A stretch of 64,000 bases of DNA from assembly GCA_963675135.1 (NCBI GenBank), contig OY776131.1, positions 37,161,381-37,225,380 on the forward strand, written 5' to 3'. The notes below the pieces were generated by a model that did no database searches, was not told where the DNA came from, and was given only the letters and a program-made list of their open reading frames with translations. Made by a program: the position numbers and the translations under genes. Position 1 is the first letter of the stretch. Each line of letters opens with the position of its first letter. Shown here piece after piece: positions 55,556 to 64,000 of the stretch. The DNA is from Galeopsis tetrahit (lineage: Eukaryota; Streptophyta; Magnoliopsida; Lamiales; Lamiaceae).

Positions 55556-55775
55556 TGTTGAATTTTTGCGGAAATTAAATCAAGAATCATAGAAACAGAA
55601 TCACTCATGAGAGGTAGTTTTATTCATCTCAGGAAACGTAATAATAAATCAGAAAAATGAGAAACCCATTTTATCACCTAGCTCACGAAGTAATCAATAA
55701 TCGTTCTCAAAACGACTACGTTTCTATAAAAGCGTAAAACATAAAAGCGTAATATAGAAAACATAATACTCAACA
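55556..55775 (-). repeat. 5' LTR of copia D (220 bp)
   Basis: Partner of 27225-27626. On the minus strand the base after the LTR begins TAGTATTTTGAGCC, a decayed tRNA-Met type PBS (TGGTATCAGAGC). It shows the empty site of the CACTA-type MITE. Confidence 0.88.
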
Positions 55776-55957
55776 ATGTGCACTAGAAGCACCGTACACT
55801 TGGGCACATAAGTGAACATGCAGGCTAATAAAACTAAAATATGTACTAAATTTGACATAAGAACGTAAAAATGAAACATGTAGACTAATATAACTAAAAC
55901 GTGGAGGTGCATTTAAGATCTTGCATTCGAGAAATTATATTTGATTAATTTAGTATC

Positions 55958-56685
55958 TGTTATACCTAGTCAAAGAAGTCAATCTTTGACAAGTCAATCC
56001 TAGTCACCAGTTTACGTGGCGAGGACCAGTCAACAAAGTCTTGCGACGACTAGTCAACAAGACCAAGGAAATGTAATAATATAGATGTATTTAATATATT
56101 TAAGTGCTCGCCCAAAGATGTTGGCGAGCACATGGTTTAGTTAGCTGCTCGCCCAAATGTGTGGCGAGCACAGGTCTATTCATAGTTAGAAAATCTAAGT
56201 GTTGAAGCCTTGGGAGACAGCATGGAGCGTGGCGACCACACTCCTCGACATGGTCCTCCGGCGACCACCATAGCTCATCTCCTCGGCATATCGGCGAGGA
56301 CGAGCACCAAAGGCGGTTTAGCATTAAATGCGCCATCAAATCATCTTTTCGGGCAGAAGTAAGGTCCAGTGAGGGCGTGCCACGTGTAAAGGACGGGCAG
56401 CCCCTGGAAACCACTATATAATGCCTAAAAGGGGCTGATTTGAAGACAAGTTTCATTTTTCACCCAATCTCCCCAACCTAAAGCAATAAATACTCCCAAA
56501 GCTCTCAAGCTTTTAGCTTCTCCAAGAAGCTACACCACTGTTCTTGATCTTTCTTGCTTTGTTCTTCATAAGATCATCATAAACACTCCATTAAACACGT
56601 AATAAACCCCCGATCATTAATACATGTTTGTATCGTACCAAAAACAGTCCACAACCGAGTCAACCCGATAAAAGTGCGTACAACA
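55958..56685 (+). repeat. 5' LTR of gypsy element F
   Basis: TGTTATACCTAGTC to GTGCGTACAACA, 728 bp. It contains two GCTCGCCCAAA..GGCGAGCA hairpin units (about 56104-56175). Confidence 0.85.
56414..56421 (+). promoter_or_regulatory. TATA box in LTR of element F
   Basis: CTATATAA in CCACTATATAATGCC, about 270 bp before the LTR end; fits a U3/R boundary. Confidence 0.6.
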
Positions 56686-57045
56686 TTTGGCGCTAGAAGG
56701 AGGGGTCCTTTTACGTGTTCTTCACATCAGTTTCGTCCGATCATCGAGCGATCGGTTAGCAAACTCCGTTTTTCAGGTTTTAATCGGTATTTCCACCGTT
56801 TAAAGCTTATTTATGTATTTCCGTTGTTCTTCGTGTTCTTGAATATTTGCAATATTCGAGACATATTTTGGAGTTTGATCTCCGTGTAATCTTGTTTTTA
56901 AGCTTTAGTTGTTATTACTTTGCTTGTAAGTACTTGTAATAGCACGTTCTTCTGCGTAAGAACTTTTAATCTTTCGTTTTTAAGCATCGAGCGCTTAAGA
57001 ACAGTCTTATCCTTGTAATAATCTCCAGAAGACACTCTTTAAACG
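56686..57045 (+). other. PBS and untranslated leader of element F
   Basis: TTTGGCGCTAGAAGGAGGGG follows the LTR end directly and resembles the TGGCGCC-type PBS of Tat-lineage elements. The leader has no upstream ORF with coding character. Confidence 0.65.
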
Positions 57046-57636
57046 ATGTCTCATCATACTCCTCAAGACGGAGTCGTACCACCCGGAGGGAACGAGCGCC
57101 CTCCGGCGTCGGCGGTGAATCCGTTTGCCAACGTGAATATGGGGGACATTCTGAATGATCCCCAGCACTTGAAAGATCTCTGTGAGTATCTCACGGAGAA
57201 GAAAAGGCAGAATGAAGAGCTTGAGAAAGCCAAAGATCAGGCTTTCGACAGAGCTCGCAAGGCCAGGGGGAATGAGGACGACGACCGCTCCTATCATTCA
57301 CACCCTGTTCGCCCCCAGGACAAAGGCAAGGGCAAAGCTGACGAGCACTCCCACACGGGAGACTCGCATCACAGAAATTCGGTTTTCAACCGGATGGACG
57401 ATAGAGATCGGAGGGCTCCTCGCCGAGTGCCCTTCAATGTGGATGGCCGACCAGTTAAAGCCGACCACCACCGAGATCACGCTGATAAGAGAGATCAGGG
57501 TGACCGAGTCTCAGCTCTTGATCGAGTGGGACCAGGGAAAGGTTCGCGAGCTCCGGCGAAGAGTTATCGCAGCCACCATTCTGACAGGCACTCTCCCAGG
57601 CGATCACGTCATGATGACCGCCCAGCAGCATCCTAA
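57046..57636 (+). CDS. Gag N-terminal segment of element F, ended by an in-frame TAA
   Basis: ATG 57046 opens a 196-aa frame rich in Asp, Arg, His and Pro (VNPFANVNMGDILNDPQHLK; DKGKGKADEHSH; RRAPRRVPFNVDG). It ends at TAA 57634-57636. The same frame reopens at once and continues without a stop through 57724 into the long gag-pol frame, so this is the N-terminal extension of Gag interrupted by a single nonsense codon (TCC TAA GGG). Tat-lineage Gags commonly have a long, charged, disordered N-terminal part. It could be a point mutation (for example C to T in a CAA codon) or a regulated stop; sequence alone cannot tell. No zinc finger here. Confidence 0.75.
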   Translation: MSHHTPQDGVVPPGGNERPPASAVNPFANVNMGDILNDPQHLKDLCEYLTEKKRQNEELEKAKDQAFDRARKARGNEDDDRSYHSHPVRPQDKGKGKADEHSHTGDSHHRNSVFNRMDDRDRRAPRRVPFNVDGRPVKADHHRDHADKRDQGDRVSALDRVGPGKGSRAPAKSYRSHHSDRHSPRRSRHDDRPAAS

Positions 57637-57723
57637 GGGAGTCGACGTGATGAGAACGTCGTCCCCAAGCCACAGACCGCCGAGGAGGGGCAAATCGCCC
57701 AGTTCCTCGCAACTCAAAATCTG

Positions 57724-60700
57724 ATGAAGCAGGAGATGGAGGCCCTGCGAGCAGAGGTGGTCGCCTCGAAGCAGGGGACCACTCCACCAATCACTCTGCC
57801 CACACCTCCACTAAGTGTGGCAATTCTCACTGCCCCCATTCAGAGAAAGATACAAATGCCTTCCATGCCGGCATACGATGGTGCATCCGACCCCAGAGTA
57901 CACTTGTCCAAATACTCCAACTATATGGCCTCAATCGGGGCAACGGACGCCACTCAATGCAGGAACTTCTCCCTAACTTTAGGAGACCGGGCTCATCGAT
58001 GGTACACAACTTTGAGTCCCGGATCTGTCACCTCATTCCTTGAGCTGGGACAACAATTTCTGACCTACTACGGGTCCATAGCTGCTCGCCCAGCCTCAAA
58101 GCAACGTTTGGCGAACGTTCGCCAATCCCTGACTGAATCAGGAAAAGACTTCATCGAGCGCTTCGATAGGCTGGTGATCGATGGGGAGGCCGTGAACGAT
58201 GAGACGAAGCTGATCTCAGCTGTTTCCGGTCTCAGGATAGGTACCAAGCTGTGGGAATCTATCCATCTTACTTTCCCCAGTTCTTATGCGGATTTCCGCA
58301 CGAGGGCTGGGAATTTTATCCAAATGGAAGAGATAATGGACGCTGCCAAGGCTAACGAGCAGCCGGAGGCGTCCAAAAAGACAAACTGGCCAAAGAAAAA
58401 TACTAACACTGGGGAGTCGTCCCAGCCCAAGAAGGCGACCACTCAAGCTGGCAGTGCTCGCCCAGCTAACTTCAGGCCTTTCGAGGAATCTCCTGAGATC
58501 ATCCAGTTTAGAGAATCTCTCTCTCTTGATCCCAGGGGCATTTTCAATGCAGTCAGGGGAAAGAATCTGCTCCCCCATGCCAAGCCTATGCATACGAATG
58601 ATGAGAATCTGGATGGTAGCAAATTCTGTGACTACCACAACTCTATTGGCCACCACACCAACGGCTGCAGGGACTTGGTGAGAAATCTATTTAAGCTGTA
58701 CAATGAGGGCAAGCTCGCCCAGTTCATCAAGGCTCCTGGCAATGGCGACAACAGGGGAAAGAAACGTCGCGACGAGGGCGACGACCTGCGCCAACATCTG
58801 AACCGTCCCAAGCTAACTCCTCCCATGCCAAACAACCCTGGTGGCGACATCGATAATGTGGGAGGAGCCTGCATGGTGATCGAAGGCCCGTTGGGAGGAA
58901 CCCAATCCGGGAAAGAACTGTCTGTTCGCCGTGCTCAGAGCGAGCAGCGAGCACTGAACAATGTGCACCAGGTGTGCGTCGCTCCGACTGCCGAGAAGCC
59001 TCCTTCTCACCAGATCCTTTTCTCGGACGACGACCTGAATGGCGTAGTGCACCCGAATAATGACGCTCTGGTCATTTCGGGCAAAATTATGGGAACCAAC
59101 GTCCATCGTTTGATGGTCGACACTGGGGCATACACCAACATCCTCTTCAAGCATACCCTGGATGCTCTTGGTGGATATGCGGATTATATCGAGCCTTGCG
59201 ATGATATAATCGTAGGTTTTGGGGATACGCAAAGTCATCCCATGGGGAAAATCAGACTATCCCTGGAGCTGGCATCGTCGAAAGAGCCAACAATTCGTCA
59301 CACTCGGCAGCTCGACTTTATGATCGTCGACATGCCATCTTCCTACAATGCTTTCCTCGGCCGTCCTTTCTTCAACGAGTTCAAGGCGGCCGTCTCTACT
59401 TTTTATTACTGTGTTAAGTTTCCAGCCCCGACGGGAGTTATAACCGTTAAAGGCGATCAGACGCGGGCGAGGGAGTGTCTCGTCCGTTTTGCAAAGCGTC
59501 ATTCAAAGGAATCTACTATGATTGGCCAGTATATTGAGTGTCAAACACAAACCGAAAAAGTGAACTACTTGGAGGGTCTTCCTAGCAAGTACCGAAAGAT
59601 TGAAATTGGGGAGTGCAGTCGTAGTTTCGACGACCACCAAGTGGAGGCGAACGAGCACGCCTCCATGGAAGTGGACGACCACACCCCAATGGATATCGAC
59701 GAGCAGACAGTCTCGGGCGACCAGCTCCCCGACGACCAGTTGCCAGAAAACATTCCAGATCTGGAGCCCAGGCTAGGTTTTGAGCCAGAGTTCGGAATCG
59801 AGGACCCTCGTTGGAAGGAGCCTAAAGAGCGGGCAACTTCAGCGGAGGACCTCGAAACCATCCATTTAAACGAAGCTCGTCCAGAACTCGAAGTATTCAT
59901 TGGTTCGAATTTACCAGAAAATTTGCGGTCGGACATGATCGCGTTTTTGAAAGAGAACATCGGAGCATTCGCCTGGTCGCACGAGGATATGGTGGGCATT
60001 CCAACAAATCATGCCTGCCACAGATTGAATATTGATCCAGCAAGGAGACCTATCACCCAAAAACGAAGGAAATTTGGGCCTGATAAATATGCGGCTTTGG
60101 CAGTCGAAGTCAAGAAATTGATCGACAATAAATTAATCGAGAAAACTGGAACTGACCCCGAGTGGCTGGCCAATCCAGTGCTCGTCAAAAAGGCGACCGG
60201 GTCATGGAGATTATGTATAGACTTCACAGATCTAAACGACGCCTGTCCCAAAGATCACTTTCCGATGCCCCACATTGATCACCTAGTAGACAACACAGCG
60301 GGGCACGAGATGTTAACTTTCATGGATGCTTTCGCAGGCTACCATCAGATCGCGATGCATCCCGACGACCAGCGGCATACGGCCTTCATGACGGCCACCG
60401 AAATGTACAGCTGGAAGAGAATGCCTTTCGGTTTGAAAAACGCGAGGGCAACATACCAAAGACTGGTAAACAAGATGTTTGAAAAACACATCGGCGAGAT
60501 GGTGGAGGTCTATATTGACGACATCGTTGTCAAAAGCTTGCGGAAAGAAGATCACCTACACCACCTCGCCATGACATTCGATATACTGAAGGAATACAAC
60601 ATGAAGTTAAATCCAAAAAAATGCAGTTTTGGTGTTAGCTCAGGAAAATTTCTGGGGCACTTGGTTAGCCAGCGGGGCATCGAGGCGAATCCGAGTAAAA

Positions 60701-63042
60701 TTCAAGCAGTCATTAACATGCAAAGCCCAAGGAATGTGAAAGAAGTACAGAGGTTGACAGGGTGCCTTGCATCGCTGAATAGATTTATTGCACGAACGGG
60801 CGATCGTTGCAAACCTTTTTTCGATGCTCTGAAAAAAGGGAGGTTCGAATGGACCGATGAATGCGAAAAAGCTTTCGGAAAGCTAAAAGAATACCTTTCG
60901 GATCCGAAGGTCCTATCTAAGCCAGTCCCCGGTGAAATTTTATATCTATACTTGGCGGCCACTGACTGTGCGATCAGTTCAGTGCTCGTCCGAGCTGAGG
61001 GGAGCACACATCTGCCTATCTACTACGTAAGTCAAACACTGAGAGATGCGGAGTTGAGATACACTCCTATGGAAAAATTGGCATACGCGCTAGTCATGAG
61101 CGTCAGGAAGTTAAGGCAATATCTGTTCGACCACGAGGTGGTCGTCCTCACAACCTTTCCTCTTCGGCGAGCACTGCATCGTCCGGATACCACTGGAAGA
61201 CTGTTGAAATGGTCGGTGGAAATCGGGCAATTTGGACTCACCTACGCACCTAGAACGGCAATCAAGGGACAAGTGCTGGCGGAATTCATTGTAGAGCTCA
61301 CTTTCCCAGAGAAATTGGCCGAGGGAATCGAGCTTCCTTGGTCACTGTTCGTCGATGGCTCGTCGACGAGCACCAAAGCAGGGGCAGGAATAGTCCTCAC
61401 CAGCCCAACCAGACAGACGTTTGCTTCGGCGATCGAGTTCGAGTATCGGGCGACCAACAACGAAGCAGAGTACGAGGCTCTGGTCGCAGGAATCAAGATG
61501 GCTATGGCCGTGGGCGCCAGAAAACTGAAAATTTTTTCTGACTCTCAGCTGGTTGTATATCAAATAACGGGCGAGTACGAGGCTCGCGGCGATCAAATGA
61601 TAAAGTATCAAGAGCTGGTGAAAGGATTACTCGAGCAATTTGACCAATTCCACATCGAGCAAATCCCTAGGGAGGAGAATACGCAAGCAGATGCGTTAGC
61701 TCGGCTGGCCACTTCAGAGGGGGATGCAATATTTTCAGAAGCGACCATCACTAAAATTTCTTCCCCATCGGTGAACAGAGGTCAGATTTTGCAGGTGGAC
61801 GCAGCCAGCGACGAGGACTGGAGGTCGCCGATCAGCAGGTACATCAAGACCGGCGAGCTCCCGGCAGATAAAGTCAAAGCAACAAGACTGCAGCTCAGGT
61901 CCGCAAGGTACACTATTATTGGCGACCAGCTGTACAAACGGGGTTTTTCAATGCCTTTATTGAAATGCCTCGGGGAGGACGAAGCGAAGATCATCATGCA
62001 TGAAATCCACGATGGATCATGTGGAAATCACACAGGGGGGCAAGCGCTCGCTTTGAAGATCATGAGGCAAGGCTACTTTTGGCCAACACTGAAGAAGGAT
62101 GCGATTCATTACGCCCAAGCGTGCAAGAGATGTCAAGCTTTTGCACCCGCTATTCACTCACCTCCAGACGAGCTCATCTCCGTCTACAGCTCTTGGCCCT
62201 TCGCGAAGTGGGGCATCGACATCATCGGACCTTTCCCGCCTGGCGTCGGGGGGGTAACTTTCGTAGTCGTAGCAGTCGATTACTTCACCAAATGGACAGA
62301 AGCAAAGGCACTGAAGACCATCACAACGGCCCAGATGACAAGCTTCATTTGGAAGAACATAATTTGCAGGTTCGGCCTACCACGAGCGATAGTGACCGAC
62401 AACGGACGTCAGTTCACGAGTCAAGACATGCTGGATTTCTGCTCAGAGTGGAACATCAAGAAACCTTTTTCAACACCCTATCATCCACAATCAAATGGTC
62501 AAGTAGAGGCGATCAACAAAATCATCAAGCACACCTTGAAAGCTAAGCTAGATGGATTGAAGGGCAAATGGGCGGACGAGTTGCACATGGTTCTGTGGGC
62601 ATATCGGACGACCACGAGGAATTCTACTGGTGAAACTCCGTTCGCGCTCGCGTTCGGAACCGAAGCTGTCATACCAGCAGAGGGGCAGGTCCCCACTTTT
62701 CGAGTAGTAAATTACGACGAGCAGTTGAATAACAATGCACAGCTCTCCGACTTGGACTTCCTAGAAGAGCGAAGGCTAACAGCGGACGAGAAGAACGTGG
62801 TCTACAAGCAAAGGTCAGAACGCTACTACAACACCAAAGTACGTGCTCGCCAATTCACTATCGGCCAGCTCGTACTTCGGAGGGCGACGGAGCAGTCCAT
62901 TGGCATACTTGGCCCGACTTGGGAGGGTCCGTATCGAATCACGCGCACACTCTTGAACGGATCATACGAGCTAGAAGATCTCGAGGGCAAGCCAAGCAAG
63001 TACCCGTGGAATGCGGTCAAGCTGAAGAAGTATTACCAGTAA
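57724..63042 (+). CDS. Gag-Pol polyprotein of gypsy element F (Tat lineage)
   Basis: 1772 aa without a stop. Gag core about 40-220 (LTLGDRAHRWYTTLSPGSV, SKQRLANVRQSLTESGKDFI); zinc motif CDYHNSIGHHTNGC about 300; protease MVDTGAYTNILF about 464; RT about 770-960 with LCIDFTDLNDACPKD, MPFGLKNA and catalytic YIDD (about 930); RT-linked RNase H about 1040-1150 (LAATDCAISSVL); second RNase H about 1207-1340 with FVDGS, NNEAEYEALVAG, FSDSQLV and QADALARLA (all four acidic positions present); integrase about 1424-1690 with HHCC zinc domain, WGIDIIG, TDNGRQF and PQSNGQVE (DD35E spacing of exactly 35). The first ATG of this open block is internal to the original Gag frame, which starts at 57046 and is broken by TAA at 57634. 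All enzymatic motifs look intact, so the element may be active if the stop is bypassed. Confidence 0.93.
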   Translation: MKQEMEALRAEVVASKQGTTPPITLPTPPLSVAILTAPIQRKIQMPSMPAYDGASDPRVHLSKYSNYMASIGATDATQCRNFSLTLGDRAHRWYTTLSPGSVTSFLELGQQFLTYYGSIAARPASKQRLANVRQSLTESGKDFIERFDRLVIDGEAVNDETKLISAVSGLRIGTKLWESIHLTFPSSYADFRTRAGNFIQMEEIMDAAKANEQPEASKKTNWPKKNTNTGESSQPKKATTQAGSARPANFRPFEESPEIIQFRESLSLDPRGIFNAVRGKNLLPHAKPMHTNDENLDGSKFCDYHNSIGHHTNGCRDLVRNLFKLYNEGKLAQFIKAPGNGDNRGKKRRDEGDDLRQHLNRPKLTPPMPNNPGGDIDNVGGACMVIEGPLGGTQSGKELSVRRAQSEQRALNNVHQVCVAPTAEKPPSHQILFSDDDLNGVVHPNNDALVISGKIMGTNVHRLMVDTGAYTNILFKHTLDALGGYADYIEPCDDIIVGFGDTQSHPMGKIRLSLELASSKEPTIRHTRQLDFMIVDMPSSYNAFLGRPFFNEFKAAVSTFYYCVKFPAPTGVITVKGDQTRARECLVRFAKRHSKESTMIGQYIECQTQTEKVNYLEGLPSKYRKIEIGECSRSFDDHQVEANEHASMEVDDHTPMDIDEQTVSGDQLPDDQLPENIPDLEPRLGFEPEFGIEDPRWKEPKERATSAEDLETIHLNEARPELEVFIGSNLPENLRSDMIAFLKENIGAFAWSHEDMVGIPTNHACHRLNIDPARRPITQKRRKFGPDKYAALAVEVKKLIDNKLIEKTGTDPEWLANPVLVKKATGSWRLCIDFTDLNDACPKDHFPMPHIDHLVDNTAGHEMLTFMDAFAGYHQIAMHPDDQRHTAFMTATEMYSWKRMPFGLKNARATYQRLVNKMFEKHIGEMVEVYIDDIVVKSLRKEDHLHHLAMTFDILKEYNMKLNPKKCSFGVSSGKFLGHLVSQRGIEANPSKIQAVINMQSPRNVKEVQRLTGCLASLNRFIARTGDRCKPFFDALKKGRFEWTDECEKAFGKLKEYLSDPKVLSKPVPGEILYLYLAATDCAISSVLVRAEGSTHLPIYYVSQTLRDAELRYTPMEKLAYALVMSVRKLRQYLFDHEVVVLTTFPLRRALHRPDTTGRLLKWSVEIGQFGLTYAPRTAIKGQVLAEFIVELTFPEKLAEGIELPWSLFVDGSSTSTKAGAGIVLTSPTRQTFASAIEFEYRATNNEAEYEALVAGIKMAMAVGARKLKIFSDSQLVVYQITGEYEARGDQMIKYQELVKGLLEQFDQFHIEQIPREENTQADALARLATSEGDAIFSEATITKISSPSVNRGQILQVDAASDEDWRSPISRYIKTGELPADKVKATRLQLRSARYTIIGDQLYKRGFSMPLLKCLGEDEAKIIMHEIHDGSCGNHTGGQALALKIMRQGYFWPTLKKDAIHYAQACKRCQAFAPAIHSPPDELISVYSSWPFAKWGIDIIGPFPPGVGGVTFVVVAVDYFTKWTEAKALKTITTAQMTSFIWKNIICRFGLPRAIVTDNGRQFTSQDMLDFCSEWNIKKPFSTPYHPQSNGQVEAINKIIKHTLKAKLDGLKGKWADELHMVLWAYRTTTRNSTGETPFALAFGTEAVIPAEGQVPTFRVVNYDEQLNNNAQLSDLDFLEERRLTADEKNVVYKQRSERYYNTKVRARQFTIGQLVLRRATEQSIGILGPTWEGPYRITRTLLNGSYELEDLEGKPSKYPWNAVKLKKYYQ

Positions 63043-63652
63043 GTGTTTAATTTCTTTATATTTGTATAATTTGTGTAATCATTTCAATACAAGTAACGTT
63101 TTAAATTTCCATCAAAGTTTAGATATTTTTAGACAAGGCTCTGCGTAGCCATCTAGGAAACAAAGACGAGCACTCTTTCTTAACGATGCTCGCAAAGTAG
63201 TGGCGACGACGATCACTACCTTTCCAAACAAAGAGTTCAACCGACGAATGGTTAACTCTAAAAGACGAGCACTCTTTCTTAGATGCTCGCAAAGGAAAGA
63301 CGAGCACTCTTTCTTAGATGCTCGCAAAGGAAAGATGAGCACACTTTCTTAGATGCTCGCAAAGGAAAGACGAGCACCCTTTCTTAAAGGTGCTCGCAAG
63401 AGTAGACGAGCACTTTTTCTTAAAAAATACTCGCAAGGAAAAACAAGCATATGAACAAAAGCAAATAAAAAAGAAGTATCATAACATAAATCGAGAAGCA
63501 ATGACGAGGACGATCACTCAATATAAAGAAAATAAGCAAACACATCATAAGCAAAGGAGTTCTATTCATTAAAAAGCCTTGAAAGGCTGGAATTACAAAA
63601 GAGGCCTTAATGGCCGAACAGTACTAAGAAAAACAAAATAAAACAAAGTAAA
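63043..63652 (+). repeat. Hairpin-forming tandem repeats after pol, element F
   Basis: From about 63164 to 63440 there are six to seven units of GACGAGCACTCTTTCTTAGA followed by TGCTCGCAAAGGAA, about 35 bp each and most regular at 63273-63380. Each unit contains GAGCA..TGCTC and can form a small hairpin. A spacer (63205-63260) separates the first unit from the rest. The remaining sequence to 63652 is AT-rich with no gene. Confidence 0.8.
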
Positions 63653-64000
63653 CTAAGCTGCCAGAGCATCCTCCTCGGCAGGAGCATCTTGCTCGCCAGT
63701 TACCCCCTCTTCGATCACAACCTCCTCGTCAGTAGGAGCACTCTGTTGTTGGGGCGGGGAGTCTTCAGGAGGATCCACGAACACCACCGGAACTCCCATA
63801 AGTCGAGGGAACTGGAGTCCCATTCGCACCAATGGAAGCAAGGGGAGCTCGGTGCCCGGCTGAGGATTCTCCCTCATAAGGAGGTCGTCCAAGAGCTCGC
63901 CAAGCGGAATCACATCCACTTCCGGATGAACATCCAACAATCGATAAATGAGCCCGTGGGCAGTGAGCGCCACCGATAACATGGCCACGCCCCCAGCGAG
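63653..64000 (-). CDS. Antisense ORF downstream of pol in element F (partial)
   Basis: Minus-strand frame ending at TAG 63653-63655, open to the window edge, so the start is missing (an internal ATG lies at 63982). It reads GGVAMLSVALTAHGLIYRLL, then DVIPLGELLDDLLMRENPQP, then a Pro/Gln/Glu-rich acidic tail (EEVVIEEGVTGEQDAPAEED). At least 115 codons without a stop; base composition similar to the pol region. Known: several Tat-lineage elements carry an antisense ORF between pol and the 3' LTR, of unclear function. It resembles the end of such an ORF by position. I do not recognise the protein family with certainty. Confidence 0.6.
   Translation of the reverse strand, partial: LAGGVAMLSVALTAHGLIYRLLDVHPEVDVIPLGELLDDLLMRENPQPGTELPLLPLVRMGLQFPRLMGVPVVFVDPPEDSPPQQQSAPTDEEVVIEEGVTGEQDAPAEEDALAA

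Larger units (their letters stand above)
27225..55775 (-). mobile_element. Ty1/copia retrotransposon D, minus strand, split by nested insertions
   Basis: LTRs at 27225-27626 and 55556-55775 both start TGTTGAATTT (plus strand) and end ACTCATCA or ACTCAACA. Between them, on the minus strand from right to left, lie gag, protease, integrase, RT and RNase H in copia order, all with stops and frameshifts. Insertions account for its 28.5-kb span: CACTA C, Sirevirus-like E, a hAT MITE and a CACTA-type MITE. The remainder is about 4.8 kb, normal for copia. Possible 5-bp flanks TCGTG and ATGTG match only partly. It is the oldest layer of the nest. Confidence 0.9.
55958..64000 (+). mobile_element. Ty3/gypsy Tat-lineage element F, 3' end beyond window
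   Basis: A 5' LTR (55958-56685), PBS, gag and one long pol frame with order PR, RT, RNase H, second RNase H, IN. The extra RNase H between the first one and IN, and an antisense ORF after pol, are hallmarks of the Tat (Tat/Ogre/Retand) lineage. The 3' LTR is not in the window. Coding sequence is nearly intact, so the insertion is probably recent. It lies 182 bp beyond copia D. Confidence 0.92.

Noticed and set aside
57182..57724. ORF in another frame overlapping Gag of element F
   Set aside because: The 57046 frame continues in register into the gag-pol frame and carries the family-like sequence; the overlapping frame ends where the true frame continues.
63164..63440. CRISPR-like array
   Set aside because: Plant retrotransposon context, no constant spacer length and unit-to-unit continuity; it is a tandem repeat.

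Overview
This window is nuclear plant DNA, almost certainly from a eudicot. It shows GT-AG introns, a SAUR gene, plant-type LTR retrotransposons (Ty1/copia, a Sirevirus-like copia, a Tat-type Ty3/gypsy), CACTA (En/Spm) DNA transposons, MITEs and a tRNA-derived SINE. I saw no prokaryotic or organellar feature. The only ordinary host gene I can support is one intronless SAUR auxin-response gene (9486-9779, +). Nearly everything from 10.1 kb onward is a nest of transposable elements, many with target-site duplications (TSDs) that can be read directly.

Region 1 (1-10146) is AT-rich intergenic DNA. It holds a foldback structure built from inverted copies of a copia 3' end (906-2472), several short inverted-repeat elements (4352-4570, 4842-5147, 6593-6867), a 103-bp SINE with a 14-bp TSD (5534-5636), and the SAUR gene.

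Region 2 (10147-26758) is CACTA element B (TSD GAA). Only 45 bp inside its left end it was hit by a second, inverted CACTA, element A (10192-16705, TSD GGA). Region 3 is a decayed copia element D on the minus strand (27225-55775). It was split by CACTA C (28360-38710, TSD ACT), by a 12.6-kb Sirevirus-like element E (40186-52757), by a 573-bp hAT-type MITE (53115-53687, 8-bp TSD) and by a 195-bp CACTA-type MITE inside its left LTR (27332-27526, TSD ATG). Subtracting the insertions leaves about 4.8 kb, a normal copia length. Region 4 (55958 to the end) is a young Tat-lineage gypsy element F whose 3' LTR lies outside the window. Its polyprotein is open except for one in-frame TAA, and an antisense ORF lies downstream of pol.

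The CACTA family is the most interesting system. Element C looks fully coding. It has a spliced 433-aa TNPA-like gene (Transposase_24 type), a spliced 1205-aa TNP2 transposase and, between them on the opposite strand, a 129-aa GRF-zinc-finger/coiled-coil/membrane-anchor protein found in all three copies. Arrays of a CCGACGGA / TCCGTCGG motif occupy both ends and also sit upstream of the internal genes, suggesting that one binding protein could serve both transposition and expression control. Element B has a 1-nt deletion in TNP2 and a damaged splice acceptor before TNPA. Element A has lost most of TNP2 by a microhomology deletion. A and B also carry what looks like a captured leucine-rich-repeat gene fragment near their 3' ends. 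C could therefore act as the autonomous helper for A, while B is probably immobile.
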